DNA from: Spirochaetales bacterium
GTDB taxonomy: Bacteria > Spirochaetota > Spirochaetia > Sphaerochaetales > Sphaerochaetaceae
Direction of reading: 5' to 3'
Assembly (NCBI GenBank): GCA_003247345.1
Contig: QJZS01000020.1
Coordinates: 1 to 47,470, forward strand
Length of the DNA stretch: 47,470 nt
Position numbers and translations under genes: made by a program. Below the pieces are notes generated by a model. That model was not told where the DNA came from, searched no databases, and saw only the letters and a program-made list of their open reading frames with translations. Positions 9,226 through 16,754 of this stretch are shown here, piece by piece. How positions within the stretch are numbered: the stretch's first letter is position 1; each line of letters begins with the position of its first letter.

Positions 9226-10481
9226 CAGTGTGAGTCCTCAACAGAGAAATCAGCCTCGAGGTCATCAGTGTCTTCTTTTCCTGCGATGGAGAAGGGGTGT
9301 TCTTCGGAAGTTTGCTCAACTACCTCTTCATTGCTGACATACTCTTCAACAACTGGGTCTGCAAGACTCTCTCCCGTTTTATTCTGATAATCCTGCATCA
9401 ACTGAATGATGACTGGATCTTTTGGGTCAAGATTTCTTGCCAGTTCCAAGAATCTTCTCGCTTCATCAAGTTCCTCATCCTTGAGATGGAGATATGCAAG
9501 ATTGCTGATCAGTGTGATATTCTCATTGTCCAGGTCAACAGCAGTATTCAGATACATCTTTGCAAGTTCTGCTTTTCCGGTCTCCAAACTGCAAAGTGCA
9601 AGTTCATTGTATATGTCACTGCTGCCCTTGGTGTAGGCAAGTGCTTGAACCAGTGCATTCTCCGCATCCTTGAAGCGTGATAAGCGACGAAGAGCCCAAC
9701 CTTTGAGGAACCAAGCATTCCAGACTTCATTATTGTCCTTCAGATATGCTTCAAGTAGCACAAGAGCTTTTTGCTCATCATTCATTTGGATGGCATCATA
9801 TGCTTCCATGAGCTTTTGGTCGTCATTAAGCTTATGGTTGATGTCATCAATGATGTGCTGGACATGGTGCTTTTTCTCATCTTCCTCTGCAATCGAGAGG
9901 TAGCGATCAAGATATTCTTTGGCAAGTTCAACGCTTCCTTGATACAGATGGAAGAAACCTATTTCGCTTAAAATCGGAGCATCATCACCAAGTAACTCGA
10001 GGCCTTCCGTAAGGGTATTGATTGCTTTTTGTTGGTATAAATCATAAACCTCGCCCTTTGCTGTATCCTGTGCTGCTTTTTTACTGTACAAGGTAGCTAG
10101 ATTGATATAGGAAGCACTCTGGGGAGCAAGGTGAGCTACAGATAAGAATAACTCTTCTGCAAAATCAAGGTTTCCTTTTTGTTCTTGGGCAATCGCTGCA
10201 ATATTGAGTTCTTGCGGTGCATCGGGTTGTACTGCCAAAACAAAATCACGATAGTATTTTGCATGCTCGTGTTCCCAATCAAATGCAATGATTTTTAACA
10301 TACCAGCAATGATCAATTCAATTGATATTTCATCGCTGTTGTCTAGTTGAGTTTTTCCCTCTGGAAGTTGCAAGGGAATCTTGATAGCGCTGTCTACATG
10401 GAATGAACCGATGTTTCGGTCCATCGAAGAGGGGAGAGTGATGAAGATTGTGTTCTTCAAGGCATTGTTCTGTTCTGACAT
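9225..10481 (-). CDS. tetratricopeptide-repeat protein
   Basis: A 418-residue acidic soluble protein without a signal peptide. After an N-terminal domain of about 90 residues with no motif I recognise, most of it consists of degenerate TPR helices (for example the segments around NIAAIAQEQKGNLDFAEELF, NAWFLKGWALRRLSRFKDAE and NLAYLHLKDEELDEARRFLE). The C-terminus is a low-complexity Glu/Asp-rich tail. TPRs are protein-binding scaffolds; its partner is unknown. I prefer the ATG at 10481 over an upstream frame extension to 10511, because the extension is rich in Tyr/Ile and lacks a ribosome site. It heads the tsaE-tsaB-trxB-glgA-glgC run. Confidence 0.75.
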   Translation of the reverse strand: MSEQNNALKNTIFITLPSSMDRNIGSFHVDSAIKIPLQLPEGKTQLDNSDEISIELIIAGMLKIIAFDWEHEHAKYYRDFVLAVQPDAPQELNIAAIAQEQKGNLDFAEELFLSVAHLAPQSASYINLATLYSKKAAQDTAKGEVYDLYQQKAINTLTEGLELLGDDAPILSEIGFFHLYQGSVELAKEYLDRYLSIAEEDEKKHHVQHIIDDINHKLNDDQKLMEAYDAIQMNDEQKALVLLEAYLKDNNEVWNAWFLKGWALRRLSRFKDAENALVQALAYTKGSSDIYNELALCSLETGKAELAKMYLNTAVDLDNENITLISNLAYLHLKDEELDEARRFLELARNLDPKDPVIIQLMQDYQNKTGESLADPVVEEYVSNEEVVEQTSEEHPFSIAGKEDTDDLEADFSVEDSH

Positions 10482-10518
10482 GAATCTACATTCCTGTATG
10501 TATATATACAAGTGAAAA

Positions 10519-10697
10519 CCTGCGGTGCCGTACCCGGAGAATGCTCTTGAACCTTTGGTTCAAGGGGGAAACCAGTTTTGCCGAAAATTCTGTTCCATTA
10601 AACTCCATTCGGAGTCGGATCAATGCAAATCAGCTATGCCGTATCCCATTTGTGTATGTTGAGCCAAGAGACTGTGGCTCCAGGCGTACACCGCAGG
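10519..10697 (-). ncRNA. ssrS: 6S RNA
   Basis: The two ends pair perfectly (CCTGCGGTG at the 5' end, 10697-10689, with CACCGCAGG at the 3' end, 10527-10519). The 3' half contains CTTGAACCAAAGGTTCAAG, nearly the same as the CTTGAACCAAGGGTTCAAG hairpin I recall from E. coli 6S RNA, followed at similar spacing by a GCGGC/GCACC closing strand. The length of about 180 nt and overall rod shape fit. 6S RNA mimics an open promoter and binds the housekeeping RNA polymerase holoenzyme. Exact ends may differ by several bases. It lies on the same strand as the TPR operon, 38 bases upstream of its start codon. Confidence 0.85.
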
Positions 10698-10779
10698 AAA
10701 ATAACTTGTCAAATATCTAGGCAGGCGGTTGCCACACCTATATCGTACAATAAGAACCCACTTTGTAAAAGAGGGCAAA

Positions 10780-10811
10780 CAAATGAAAAACGGGACCAAA
10801 AGGCCCCGTTT
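10780..10811 (-). terminator. terminator of the infC-rpmI-rplT-coiled-coil operon
   Basis: Read on the minus strand, arms AAACGGGGCC and GGTCCCGTTT (10811-10802 and 10797-10788, one G-U pair) enclose a TTTT loop and are followed by a run of five Ts. It lies 29 bases after the stop of the coiled-coil gene and upstream of the 6S RNA. Confidence 0.8.
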
Positions 10812-10840
10812 ACGACAGCGTCCAAACGCACTACTTCGCA

Positions 10841-11197
10841 TCAGAGAGCGGGGGAATCCTCCAAAAGAGCATCCAGGTCGACTTCCTCTGCAGCGAGGGC
10901 ATCTCCACTGGTAAATCCATCAGCGGTCTCCAGCTCAAGAGCTGCGTCGTCAAGGAGGGCCACTTCATCAAGCCCTTCAATAGAGGCAAGATTTTCCATA
11001 GCGCCTGCAATGCTATCTTCGATTAGTTTGTTACTCGTCTGGAAACTTTCAACATACTCTTCTAGTTCAGCATTGTGTGCATGTACCAAATCAAACTTTT
11101 CCTGCAATTCAGCCTTTTCCTTGCGGAGCATAGCTATTAGGCCAGCGGCTTTTTTGGTTCGCAGTTCAAGCATCTTTACCGTATCGATGACTGACAT
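10841..11197 (-). CDS. small coiled-coil protein, ZapB-like
   Basis: A 118-residue acidic protein. Residues 1-60 form a probable coiled coil (LELRTKKAAGLIAMLRKEKA continuing with EFDLV-type heptads and HAHNAELEEYVESF); the C-terminal half is rich in Ala, Asp, Glu and Leu and probably unstructured. Size and layout recall ZapB-type cell-division coiled coils, but no signature proves it. A perfect AAAGGAGG precedes the ATG. It is 38 bases behind rplT, on the same strand and before the operon terminator, so it should be made with the ribosomal proteins. Confidence 0.6.
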   Translation of the reverse strand: MSVIDTVKMLELRTKKAAGLIAMLRKEKAELQEKFDLVHAHNAELEEYVESFQTSNKLIEDSIAGAMENLASIEGLDEVALLDDAALELETADGFTSGDALAAEEVDLDALLEDSPAL

Positions 11198-11235
11198 GGT
11201 TCCTCCTTTAGAACGTTCGGACGAATTGTCTGGAG

Positions 11236-11595
11236 TTATTTCTCCAAGACAACCTTTACCTGAGCAACGAGAGCAGAGAATGCAGCCTTGTCTTCAATAG
11301 CCATATTGGAGAGGGCCTTTCTGTTAAGCTCAATGTTGGCAAGCTTCAAACCATGCATGAACTGTGAGTAGTTAAGACCCTCAGCGTGCACAGCTGCGTT
11401 AATTCTTGCAATCCAGAGCTTGCGGAAATCTCGCTTGCGCTCTTTACGACCACGGTAAGCATACTGTCCAGCTTTTTCAACAGCGTCTTTTGCAATACGG
11501 TTGTTGGTACTTCTGCGACCATAGTAACCCTTGGCCAGTTCAAGAATTTTCTTTCTTCTGTCTTTGTGTTTTGTTCCGTCAACTGCTCTTGGCAT
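11236..11595 (-). CDS. rplT: 50S ribosomal protein L20
   Basis: Early-assembly 23S rRNA-binding protein. The basic N-terminus ([20 protein letters not shown]) is followed by [48 protein letters not shown] read in order, the L20 signature. At 119 residues it is complete. AGGAGGG precedes the ATG. It is in the standard infC-rpmI-rplT order; L20 represses this operon in several bacteria, but I do not see an evident L20-binding mimic here. Confidence 0.97.
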   Translation of the reverse strand: MPRAVDGTKHKDRRKKILELAKGYYGRRSTNNRIAKDAVEKAGQYAYRGRKERKRDFRKLWIARINAAVHAEGLNYSQFMHGLKLANIELNRKALSNMAIEDKAAFSALVAQVKVVLEK

Positions 11596-11607
11596 ATCCC
11601 ACCCTCC

Positions 11608-11805
11608 TTACGCGTAGGGAAGCATAGCTTTAGCGCGTTTTGCTTCCATATCTTCAAGGATACCAGTTGCACGAAGGTTACCCTTGCGCTTACTGCTTTT
11701 CTTGGTAAGGATATGACGAAGACCCTGCTTCTTGAAGCGGACCTTCCCGGTTCCAGTCACACGAAACCGCTTTGCAGCGGACTTTCTTGTTTTCATTTTG
11801 GGCAT
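11608..11805 (-). CDS. rpmI: 50S ribosomal protein L35
   Basis: The 65-residue product starts [20 protein letters not shown], the L35 signature, and is strongly basic. I place the start at the ATG at 11805, preceded by GGAAGG; the frame extends upstream to 11841, but that extension ([12 protein letters not shown]) has no counterpart in L35. Twelve bases separate it from rplT. Confidence 0.96.
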   Translation of the reverse strand: MPKMKTRKSAAKRFRVTGTGKVRFKKQGLRHILTKKSSKRKGNLRATGILEDMEAKRAKAMLPYA

Positions 11806-11888
11806 TTTTGCACCTTCCATACTAGCGCTCACAAGGAACAAGATCCCCTTGGAGCAGCATATTCACCATCCCGTACGGGATACTGTTA

Positions 11889-12419
11889 CTAATTTTTCTT
11901 TTTGACTGGGCTGACAATGAGGCTCATCATTCTGCCTTCCATCATCGCACCTCGGTCAACGTTGAACCCTACACCATTTTCGGTAATCTGGGCAAGTATC
12001 TTATCCAAAACAACTTTACCTAATTCTGTGTGGGCAAGCTCACGTCCGCGGAAACGAACGCTAACCTTAACTTTATTACCTTCTTCGAGGAAGTCGCCGA
12101 TGAACTTTGATTTGGTCTCAAGATCGTGTTTTTCGATCTTAGGCTGCATCCGAATTTCCTTCATCTTGATGACGCTTTGGTTTTTCTTGGCATCTCTAAG
12201 TCGCTTCTCTTGTTCATAGCGATATTTACCATAATCAAGAACCTTGCAAACAGGGGGTTTGGCATTTGGGGAAACCTCCACCAAGTCCAATCCTTCTTCT
12301 TCTGCAAGTGCGACAGCATCAAAAACATTCATAACACCTTTCTGATTGCCATCCGCGTCAATGACGAATACTTCTCGCGCACGGATCTGTTTATTGATCC
12401 TCAAATCCTTTGTAGCCAA
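11889..12419 (-). CDS. infC: translation initiation factor IF-3, TTG start
   Basis: Prevents premature 50S joining and proofreads start codons and initiator tRNA. The product begins (M)ATKDLRINKQIRAREVFVID, the IF-3 N-domain, and continues with LVEVSPNAKPPVCKVLDYGK and the C-domain KEIRMQPKIEKHDLETK. The start is TTG at 12419: an AAGGAG sits six bases before it, and homology begins there, whereas an in-frame ATG at 12449 has no ribosome site. Non-canonical infC starts are known to make the gene autoregulated by IF-3. 177 residues. Confidence 0.95.
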   Translation of the reverse strand: MATKDLRINKQIRAREVFVIDADGNQKGVMNVFDAVALAEEEGLDLVEVSPNAKPPVCKVLDYGKYRYEQEKRLRDAKKNQSVIKMKEIRMQPKIEKHDLETKSKFIGDFLEEGNKVKVSVRFRGRELAHTELGKVVLDKILAQITENGVGFNVDRGAMMEGRMMSLIVSPVKKKN

Positions 12420-12544
12420 TCGATCTCCTTCGTTTTCGGTGAAAACCACGAATAATGAGCATTAAACAGCCTAAACGGCCGACGCACAACAATATAGCAT
12501 ATGCCCCTACGAGTGTCAAAGTGTCCTTATAGGGACTTTACGAA

Positions 12545-12575
12545 AAAAGGCCACGAGGATTCCTTGTGGCCTTTT
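12545..12575 (-). terminator. terminator of the aldolase gene
   Basis: Arms AAAAGGCCAC (12545-12554) and GTGGCCTTTT (12566-12575) form a strong GC-rich stem with an 11-nt loop. It is 15 bases beyond the aldolase stop, and on the minus strand a T-run follows from the stem base. Confidence 0.8.
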
Positions 12576-12589
12576 GACAATAGTAAAAC

Positions 12590-13582
12590 TTAAGCGTGAT
12601 TGGCAGAACCAAGCACGTTGATATTTTTGTGCATGTACATCTTCTTGAGTTCTTCACGAGCTGGTCCGAGGTACTTGCGTGGGTCGAATTCACCCGGCTT
12701 CTCAGCCAAGGTTTTTCTGATAAGTGCAGTCATTGCAAGACGGCCGTCACTATCGATGTTGATCTTACATACAGCGCTCTTTGCAGCCTTGCGAAGTTGT
12801 TCCTCAGGAATACCAACGCTGTCCTTCAGCTGACCGCCATACTTAAGGATCATATTGACGTACTGCATTGGTACGGAAGATGAGCCGTGGAGTACGATTG
12901 GGAATCCAGGAAGCTGTTTCTCGATTTCCTCAAGGATATCGAAACGAAGCGGAGGTGGAATCAAAACGCCGTCTGCATTGCGTGTGCATTGTGAAGGGAC
13001 GAACTTGTTTGCTCCATGGCTGGTTCCAATGGAAATTGCCAAGGAATCAACACCAGTACGGGAAACGAAGTCTACGACTTCTGCTGGTTTTGTGTAGTGG
13101 CTGACAGCTGAAGATACTTCATCTTCAATGCCGGCAAGTACACCAAGTTCACCTTCAACGGTTACATCGTGAGCATGTGCGTACTCTACAACTTTTTTGG
13201 TCAATGCAATGTTTTCTTCATAAGGGAAGTGGGATCCGTCGATCATGACAGAAGAGAAGCCGTTGTCGATACATTCCTTACAAGTTTCAAAAGTATCACC
13301 ATGGTCGAGGTGGAGGACAATAGGAATAGCATAGCCGAGTTCTGCGGCATATTCACCAGCTCCACGTGCCATGTTTCTAAGCAGGTTAATGTTGGCGTAA
13401 TCTCTTGCGCCTTTGGAAACCTGAAGAATAACTGGGGATTTCGTTTCAACACATGCTTGAATAATAGCTTGCAGCTGTTCCATGTTGTTGAAGTTGTAGG
13501 CGGGGATTGCGTACCCACCTGTGATCGCCTTGGCGAACATGTCTTTGGTATTCACCAAACCGAGTTCTTTATAGGATGTCAT
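12590..13582 (-). CDS. fba: class II fructose-1,6-bisphosphate aldolase
   Basis: Zinc-dependent cleavage of fructose-1,6-bisphosphate into two triose phosphates in glycolysis. The class II motifs are present: VLHLDHGDTFETCKECI (first zinc histidine and catalytic Asp), GFSSVMIDGSHFPYEENI, VEGELGVLAGIED and the C-terminal IVLHGSSSVP (zinc histidine with phosphate loop). 330 residues, complete. The ATG at 13582 follows AAGGAGC. It is a single-gene unit with its own terminator. Confidence 0.96.
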   Translation of the reverse strand: MTSYKELGLVNTKDMFAKAITGGYAIPAYNFNNMEQLQAIIQACVETKSPVILQVSKGARDYANINLLRNMARGAGEYAAELGYAIPIVLHLDHGDTFETCKECIDNGFSSVMIDGSHFPYEENIALTKKVVEYAHAHDVTVEGELGVLAGIEDEVSSAVSHYTKPAEVVDFVSRTGVDSLAISIGTSHGANKFVPSQCTRNADGVLIPPPLRFDILEEIEKQLPGFPIVLHGSSSVPMQYVNMILKYGGQLKDSVGIPEEQLRKAAKSAVCKINIDSDGRLAMTALIRKTLAEKPGEFDPRKYLGPAREELKKMYMHKNINVLGSANHA

Positions 13583-13705
13583 AAGGTTGCTCCTTTTACA
13601 TTGGTAGGATCATTTCGCTACAAATGTAGCTAATCTGCGAAAACAGGTCAACCTGTATACAGCTATTTCTTGACCAGAGACACCACTATTGGTACAGTTT
13701 TTATT

Positions 13706-14500
13706 ATGAAAAGACGAATTGTGATGTTTCTGACGCTGTTTTTGCTGCTTTGTGCAATTGTGTTGATTTCTTGGTTTTTCTTGCCAAAAGTTACATTGCT
13801 TGTAGATGAACCTTATAGCAAAACAACAGTATCCATTCAGAAAAGTTCTCTTGTTTTTTTCCTTTTAAAGCATGGTTATATTCTTAATGAACAAACAGTA
13901 TCCCTTGATCAAGACAGTCAAGACATTGTCGATTCCATTGATAAAAAGTCGGCATTTGTTATTACCTCACCCATTGTCAGCAGGTTGCTTCAAAAAGATT
14001 CTCCTGCGAAACCAGACACTATGGGGGCAACAAAATGGATAAGCTTGGGTGGTGGTGGCCAATATTTCAACATTGTATACAATTTATCCCAGTATTCTAT
14101 TGCTGGTCAGAAAATGCAGAACTCATTCCAACAAGCACTGGTAGGGGATAAGGATATAGCCTATCTACAGTCATTCTTTCCTCCTGATTTGGTTTTTATA
14201 AAGGGAGATTCTGAGGATGACAAGGTTTTTGCCATTCGCGTAAAAAAAGCCTTGGAAGAGAGGAAGGTGATGTATATTTATGCGCCCATTCTCGACCAAT
14301 GGGCAATCGATTTATTGCAAGACACTACATTGCAGTGGATTGTATCTAGTGAATTTGCACCGATGATTCCCAAGGGGCAAGTATCTGGAATCATTGCGAA
14401 TGATTTGAGTCAAGTGTGCCGGGACGTAATTAGTGGTAGTACAGAGAATCCGATGCTGCAATGGAAAGTGTTCAACCCTGCAAAAATGTTTGGAAATTAG
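13706..14500 (+). CDS. membrane-anchored protein of unknown function
   Basis: I do not recognise a family. From the ATG at 13706 (MKRRIVMFLTLF) the product has 264 residues: a basic N-terminus, one hydrophobic segment of about 22 residues acting as an uncleaved anchor or signal, and then an extracytoplasmic domain of about 235 residues with alternating beta and alpha segments (for example KSAFVITSPIVSRLL, VMYIYAPILDQWAIDLL and QWIVSSEFAPMIPKGQVSGI). The pattern resembles the two-lobed periplasmic sugar-binding fold, but this is a guess. No ribosome site is evident at this ATG; a TTG at 13670 would add 12 residues. Its 3' end overlaps the convergent tatD-like gene by 29 bases. Confidence 0.6.
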   Translation: MKRRIVMFLTLFLLLCAIVLISWFFLPKVTLLVDEPYSKTTVSIQKSSLVFFLLKHGYILNEQTVSLDQDSQDIVDSIDKKSAFVITSPIVSRLLQKDSPAKPDTMGATKWISLGGGGQYFNIVYNLSQYSIAGQKMQNSFQQALVGDKDIAYLQSFFPPDLVFIKGDSEDDKVFAIRVKKALEERKVMYIYAPILDQWAIDLLQDTTLQWIVSSEFAPMIPKGQVSGIIANDLSQVCRDVISGSTENPMLQWKVFNPAKMFGN

Positions 14501-15284
14501 TTCTAACCTGCAAAATCAAATCATCCAATTCCATATTTCTGAGTTCGGCTGCATAACGATAAATATATTGCATGTTAAGAGGTGTGTTCGATTTCCCCCT
14601 CATTGGGTTGGGACTAAGGTAGGGGCTGTCTGTTTCCAATAAGATGTGTTCAATCGGAATATTCGCAAATATTTCTTGCATGTTTTTATTAGCTTTGTAG
14701 GTGAGGGGACCCGCAAAAGAGATAAAGAAATCTTTATGAATTGCGAGTTTTGCCAACTCTTCGGAACCTTGGAAACAATGGAAAATGCTACGTTTGGCAA
14801 AACTGTGCTTTCTAAGTAATCGAATAAACTGATCATCGGCTTCTCTATCATGGAAAATAACAGGAAGATTGCGATTGTTTGCAAGTTCGATTTGAGCTTC
14901 TAGCAAAGCTTCCTGACTTTCCTTTGTTCCGTAATCCCAATGATTGTCCAATCCGATTTCGCCGATGGCCACCACCTTATGTGTATCTAATTGGTCAGAA
15001 AGTATTTCTACTTGCTTTTCCCAGCCAATAGTACCTTCTCTCAGTCCCCAAGGGCCAATCCCTGCACTGAGTTTTACAAAGGGAAATTTCTTAACCAATT
15101 CAGAACGTGGGGTAAGATCATCGGCATCAGTTCCGATGTCGATACCTTCCATTTGTGCATCCTGCATCTGGGATAACAGATTATAAATATCGATGCCTTT
15201 GTGCTGCATTGACTGTAAATGAAAGTGGGAATCAATTAAATGGTTTGGAAAATCTTGCATATTATTCACATTTATAATGAACAT
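14472..15284 (-). CDS. TatD-family metal-dependent hydrolase
   Basis: TIM-barrel nuclease family (TatD/YcfH). Metal-binding signatures are LIDSHFHLQ at the N-terminus, AIGEIGLDNHW with the conserved Glu, LPVIFHDREADD, SIFHCFQGSEELA and LLETDSPYLSPNPMRGKSN near the C-terminus. The length of 270 residues is usual. I use the ATG at 15284, with AAGGG just upstream; a later ATG at 15260 is also possible. Studied TatD proteins are 3'-5' DNA exonucleases; the cellular role here is not defined by neighbours. Confidence 0.85.
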   Translation of the reverse strand: MFIINVNNMQDFPNHLIDSHFHLQSMQHKGIDIYNLLSQMQDAQMEGIDIGTDADDLTPRSELVKKFPFVKLSAGIGPWGLREGTIGWEKQVEILSDQLDTHKVVAIGEIGLDNHWDYGTKESQEALLEAQIELANNRNLPVIFHDREADDQFIRLLRKHSFAKRSIFHCFQGSEELAKLAIHKDFFISFAGPLTYKANKNMQEIFANIPIEHILLETDSPYLSPNPMRGKSNTPLNMQYIYRYAAELRNMELDDLILQVRTNFQTFLQG

Positions 15285-15325
15285 CTGCCCTTGTTGCAAG
15301 CTTTATAGGGTAGTACACTCAGCTC

Positions 15326-15802
15326 ATGAAATATGCTGTAATTTATTATTCTGTGGATGGTCATATCAAATATCTGTCAGAGATTCTTGCTAAAAACCTA
15401 GATGCAGATCTTTTGCCGATCATTAAAGAGCGTCCTTATCCGAAAAAAGGCTTTTTCAAGTATTTTATTGGAGGGATGGATGCTACATTCAAACGTAACA
15501 TTGTTTTGAAGCAACCCTTGCCCGATCCTTCCAGTTATGATGTCTTGGTGCTGGCTACTCCTGTGCATGCAGGTACGTTGTGCAGTCCTATTTACTCATT
15601 CCTGAAGCAGGTAGATATGACCAATAAAAAGGTCTATCTCATTGCCCATAGTAGAGGCGGGGATCCAAAGAGATGTCTGCAAACGATAAAGGATACGGTA
15701 CCTTCTCTCAAAGTTTTAGGTGAGAGTTCCTTTATTGAAAGTGAAAACCTTGATGAGCAAAAGGTAGTAGAAATTTCCCAGTTTATTAAAGATCAAAAGT
15801 AG
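15326..15802 (+). CDS. flavodoxin-domain protein
   Basis: A 158-residue protein with a flavodoxin-like fold. The N-terminal KYAVIYYSVDGHIKYLSEIL has the shape of an FMN phosphate loop, but lacks the usual T/S-G-N-T pattern. The middle segment YDVLVLATPVHAGTLCSPIY corresponds to the ribityl/isoalloxazine loop, and KKVYLIAHSRGG to the next strand. It probably binds FMN and carries electrons or acts as a small oxidoreductase. Its last 17 bases overlap the convergent hydrolase gene. Confidence 0.75.
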   Translation: MKYAVIYYSVDGHIKYLSEILAKNLDADLLPIIKERPYPKKGFFKYFIGGMDATFKRNIVLKQPLPDPSSYDVLVLATPVHAGTLCSPIYSFLKQVDMTNKKVYLIAHSRGGDPKRCLQTIKDTVPSLKVLGESSFIESENLDEQKVVEISQFIKDQK

Positions 15803-16754
15803 GTTCTACCTCAAATTGATCTCCTAAGCTTGGAATCAAAGCTCCGTTTAGGTCTGCATCTTCAAAAAAGGCAAGTCCCGAATGGAACACTACTGTGTGT
15901 TTGAAATTGTTTAGGCTTCTTAATAATTGAACGTCATCCAATGTCATGTGTACTGGGTAGTAGATTAATTGTGCAGTTCCATCAAGAACTGCCTGTTCTG
16001 CGAATGAACCTCTTTCTACGCTTCCTGTAAAAACAACTCTGCAATCTGCAAAAGCTGGCGGTAAACCACCTTTTAGTTGTGGATTTTTTATGTAACTGAC
16101 CCATGAATTCTTGTTGAATAATAATTCAAGATCTTTTCCCCGTCCGAACTTTGGGACTGGAAATAATGTTCTCTGCCCCTCAAATTGGTTGGTTGCTACC
16201 ACTTTTTTTAGTCTCTGAATACTTTCCTCGATTCTAAGCGGGCGATTTCCATAAGCACAATCGAGGATAGCTACATCGGCAAATTGATTCCGAATAGTAT
16301 CACATGTATACGCAAGAGAATGTTCTTGATAATCACCGCTGTAGAGGATATTGGAGTTCCCAATAGTTAGTCGGTACCATACAGACCCATCACAATGTCC
16401 GCTACGTCCCCAGCTGAATGATAGGTAAGGGCTAAGTTCCATGTTGCCTTTATTTGTATCAAGGTAGATTCCATCACCTGTATATTCTATCTGTTGTTTT
16501 GTCATGGAAGTCATGACTAATTTTGCTTTGCATCCACGGTTCTGAATCCATGCGATAGCCCCACTATGATCAGCATGAGAATGTGTGATGAATATAAAAT
16601 CCAAAGCTTTAATCTGGTCAGATGCCAATACTGGGTATTCGACGATAGGTCCCTTTTTTAGGCCACAATCCAGCAATATATTTATATGTTCATGTTGGAG
16701 TAAAAAACAATTTCGCCCATGTTCGCCAACTCCACCTGCAAATATTATTTTCAT
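15786..16754 (-). CDS. metallo-beta-lactamase-fold hydrolase, last gene of an ABC transporter operon
   Basis: The HxHxDH motif (ITHSHADHSG) with the upstream strand NILLDCGLKKG and downstream LYSGDYQE and AILDCAYGNRP identify the metallo-beta-lactamase fold; the layout resembles the beta-CASP/RNase J-CPSF group in part, but the full beta-CASP domain is not evident in 322 residues. The start codon overlaps the permease stop as ATGA, so it is translationally coupled to a transporter. That makes processing of an imported ester, or nucleolytic activity, the two options. No secretion signal is seen. Confidence 0.75.
   Translation of the reverse strand: MKIIFAGGVGEHGRNCFLLQHEHINILLDCGLKKGPIVEYPVLASDQIKALDFIFITHSHADHSGAIAWIQNRGCKAKLVMTSMTKQQIEYTGDGIYLDTNKGNMELSPYLSFSWGRSGHCDGSVWYRLTIGNSNILYSGDYQEHSLAYTCDTIRNQFADVAILDCAYGNRPLRIEESIQRLKKVVATNQFEGQRTLFPVPKFGRGKDLELLFNKNSWVSYIKNPQLKGGLPPAFADCRVVFTGSVERGSFAEQAVLDGTAQLIYYPVHMTLDDVQLLRSLNNFKHTVVFHSGLAFFEDADLNGALIPSLGDQFEVEPTFDL

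Noticed and set aside
10623..11300. A 225-residue plus-strand frame across the 6S RNA and the coiled-coil gene
   Set aside because: Ser/Arg/Ala-rich shadow; the opposite strand has a perfect ribosome site and an operon context, and part of it is RNA gene and terminator.
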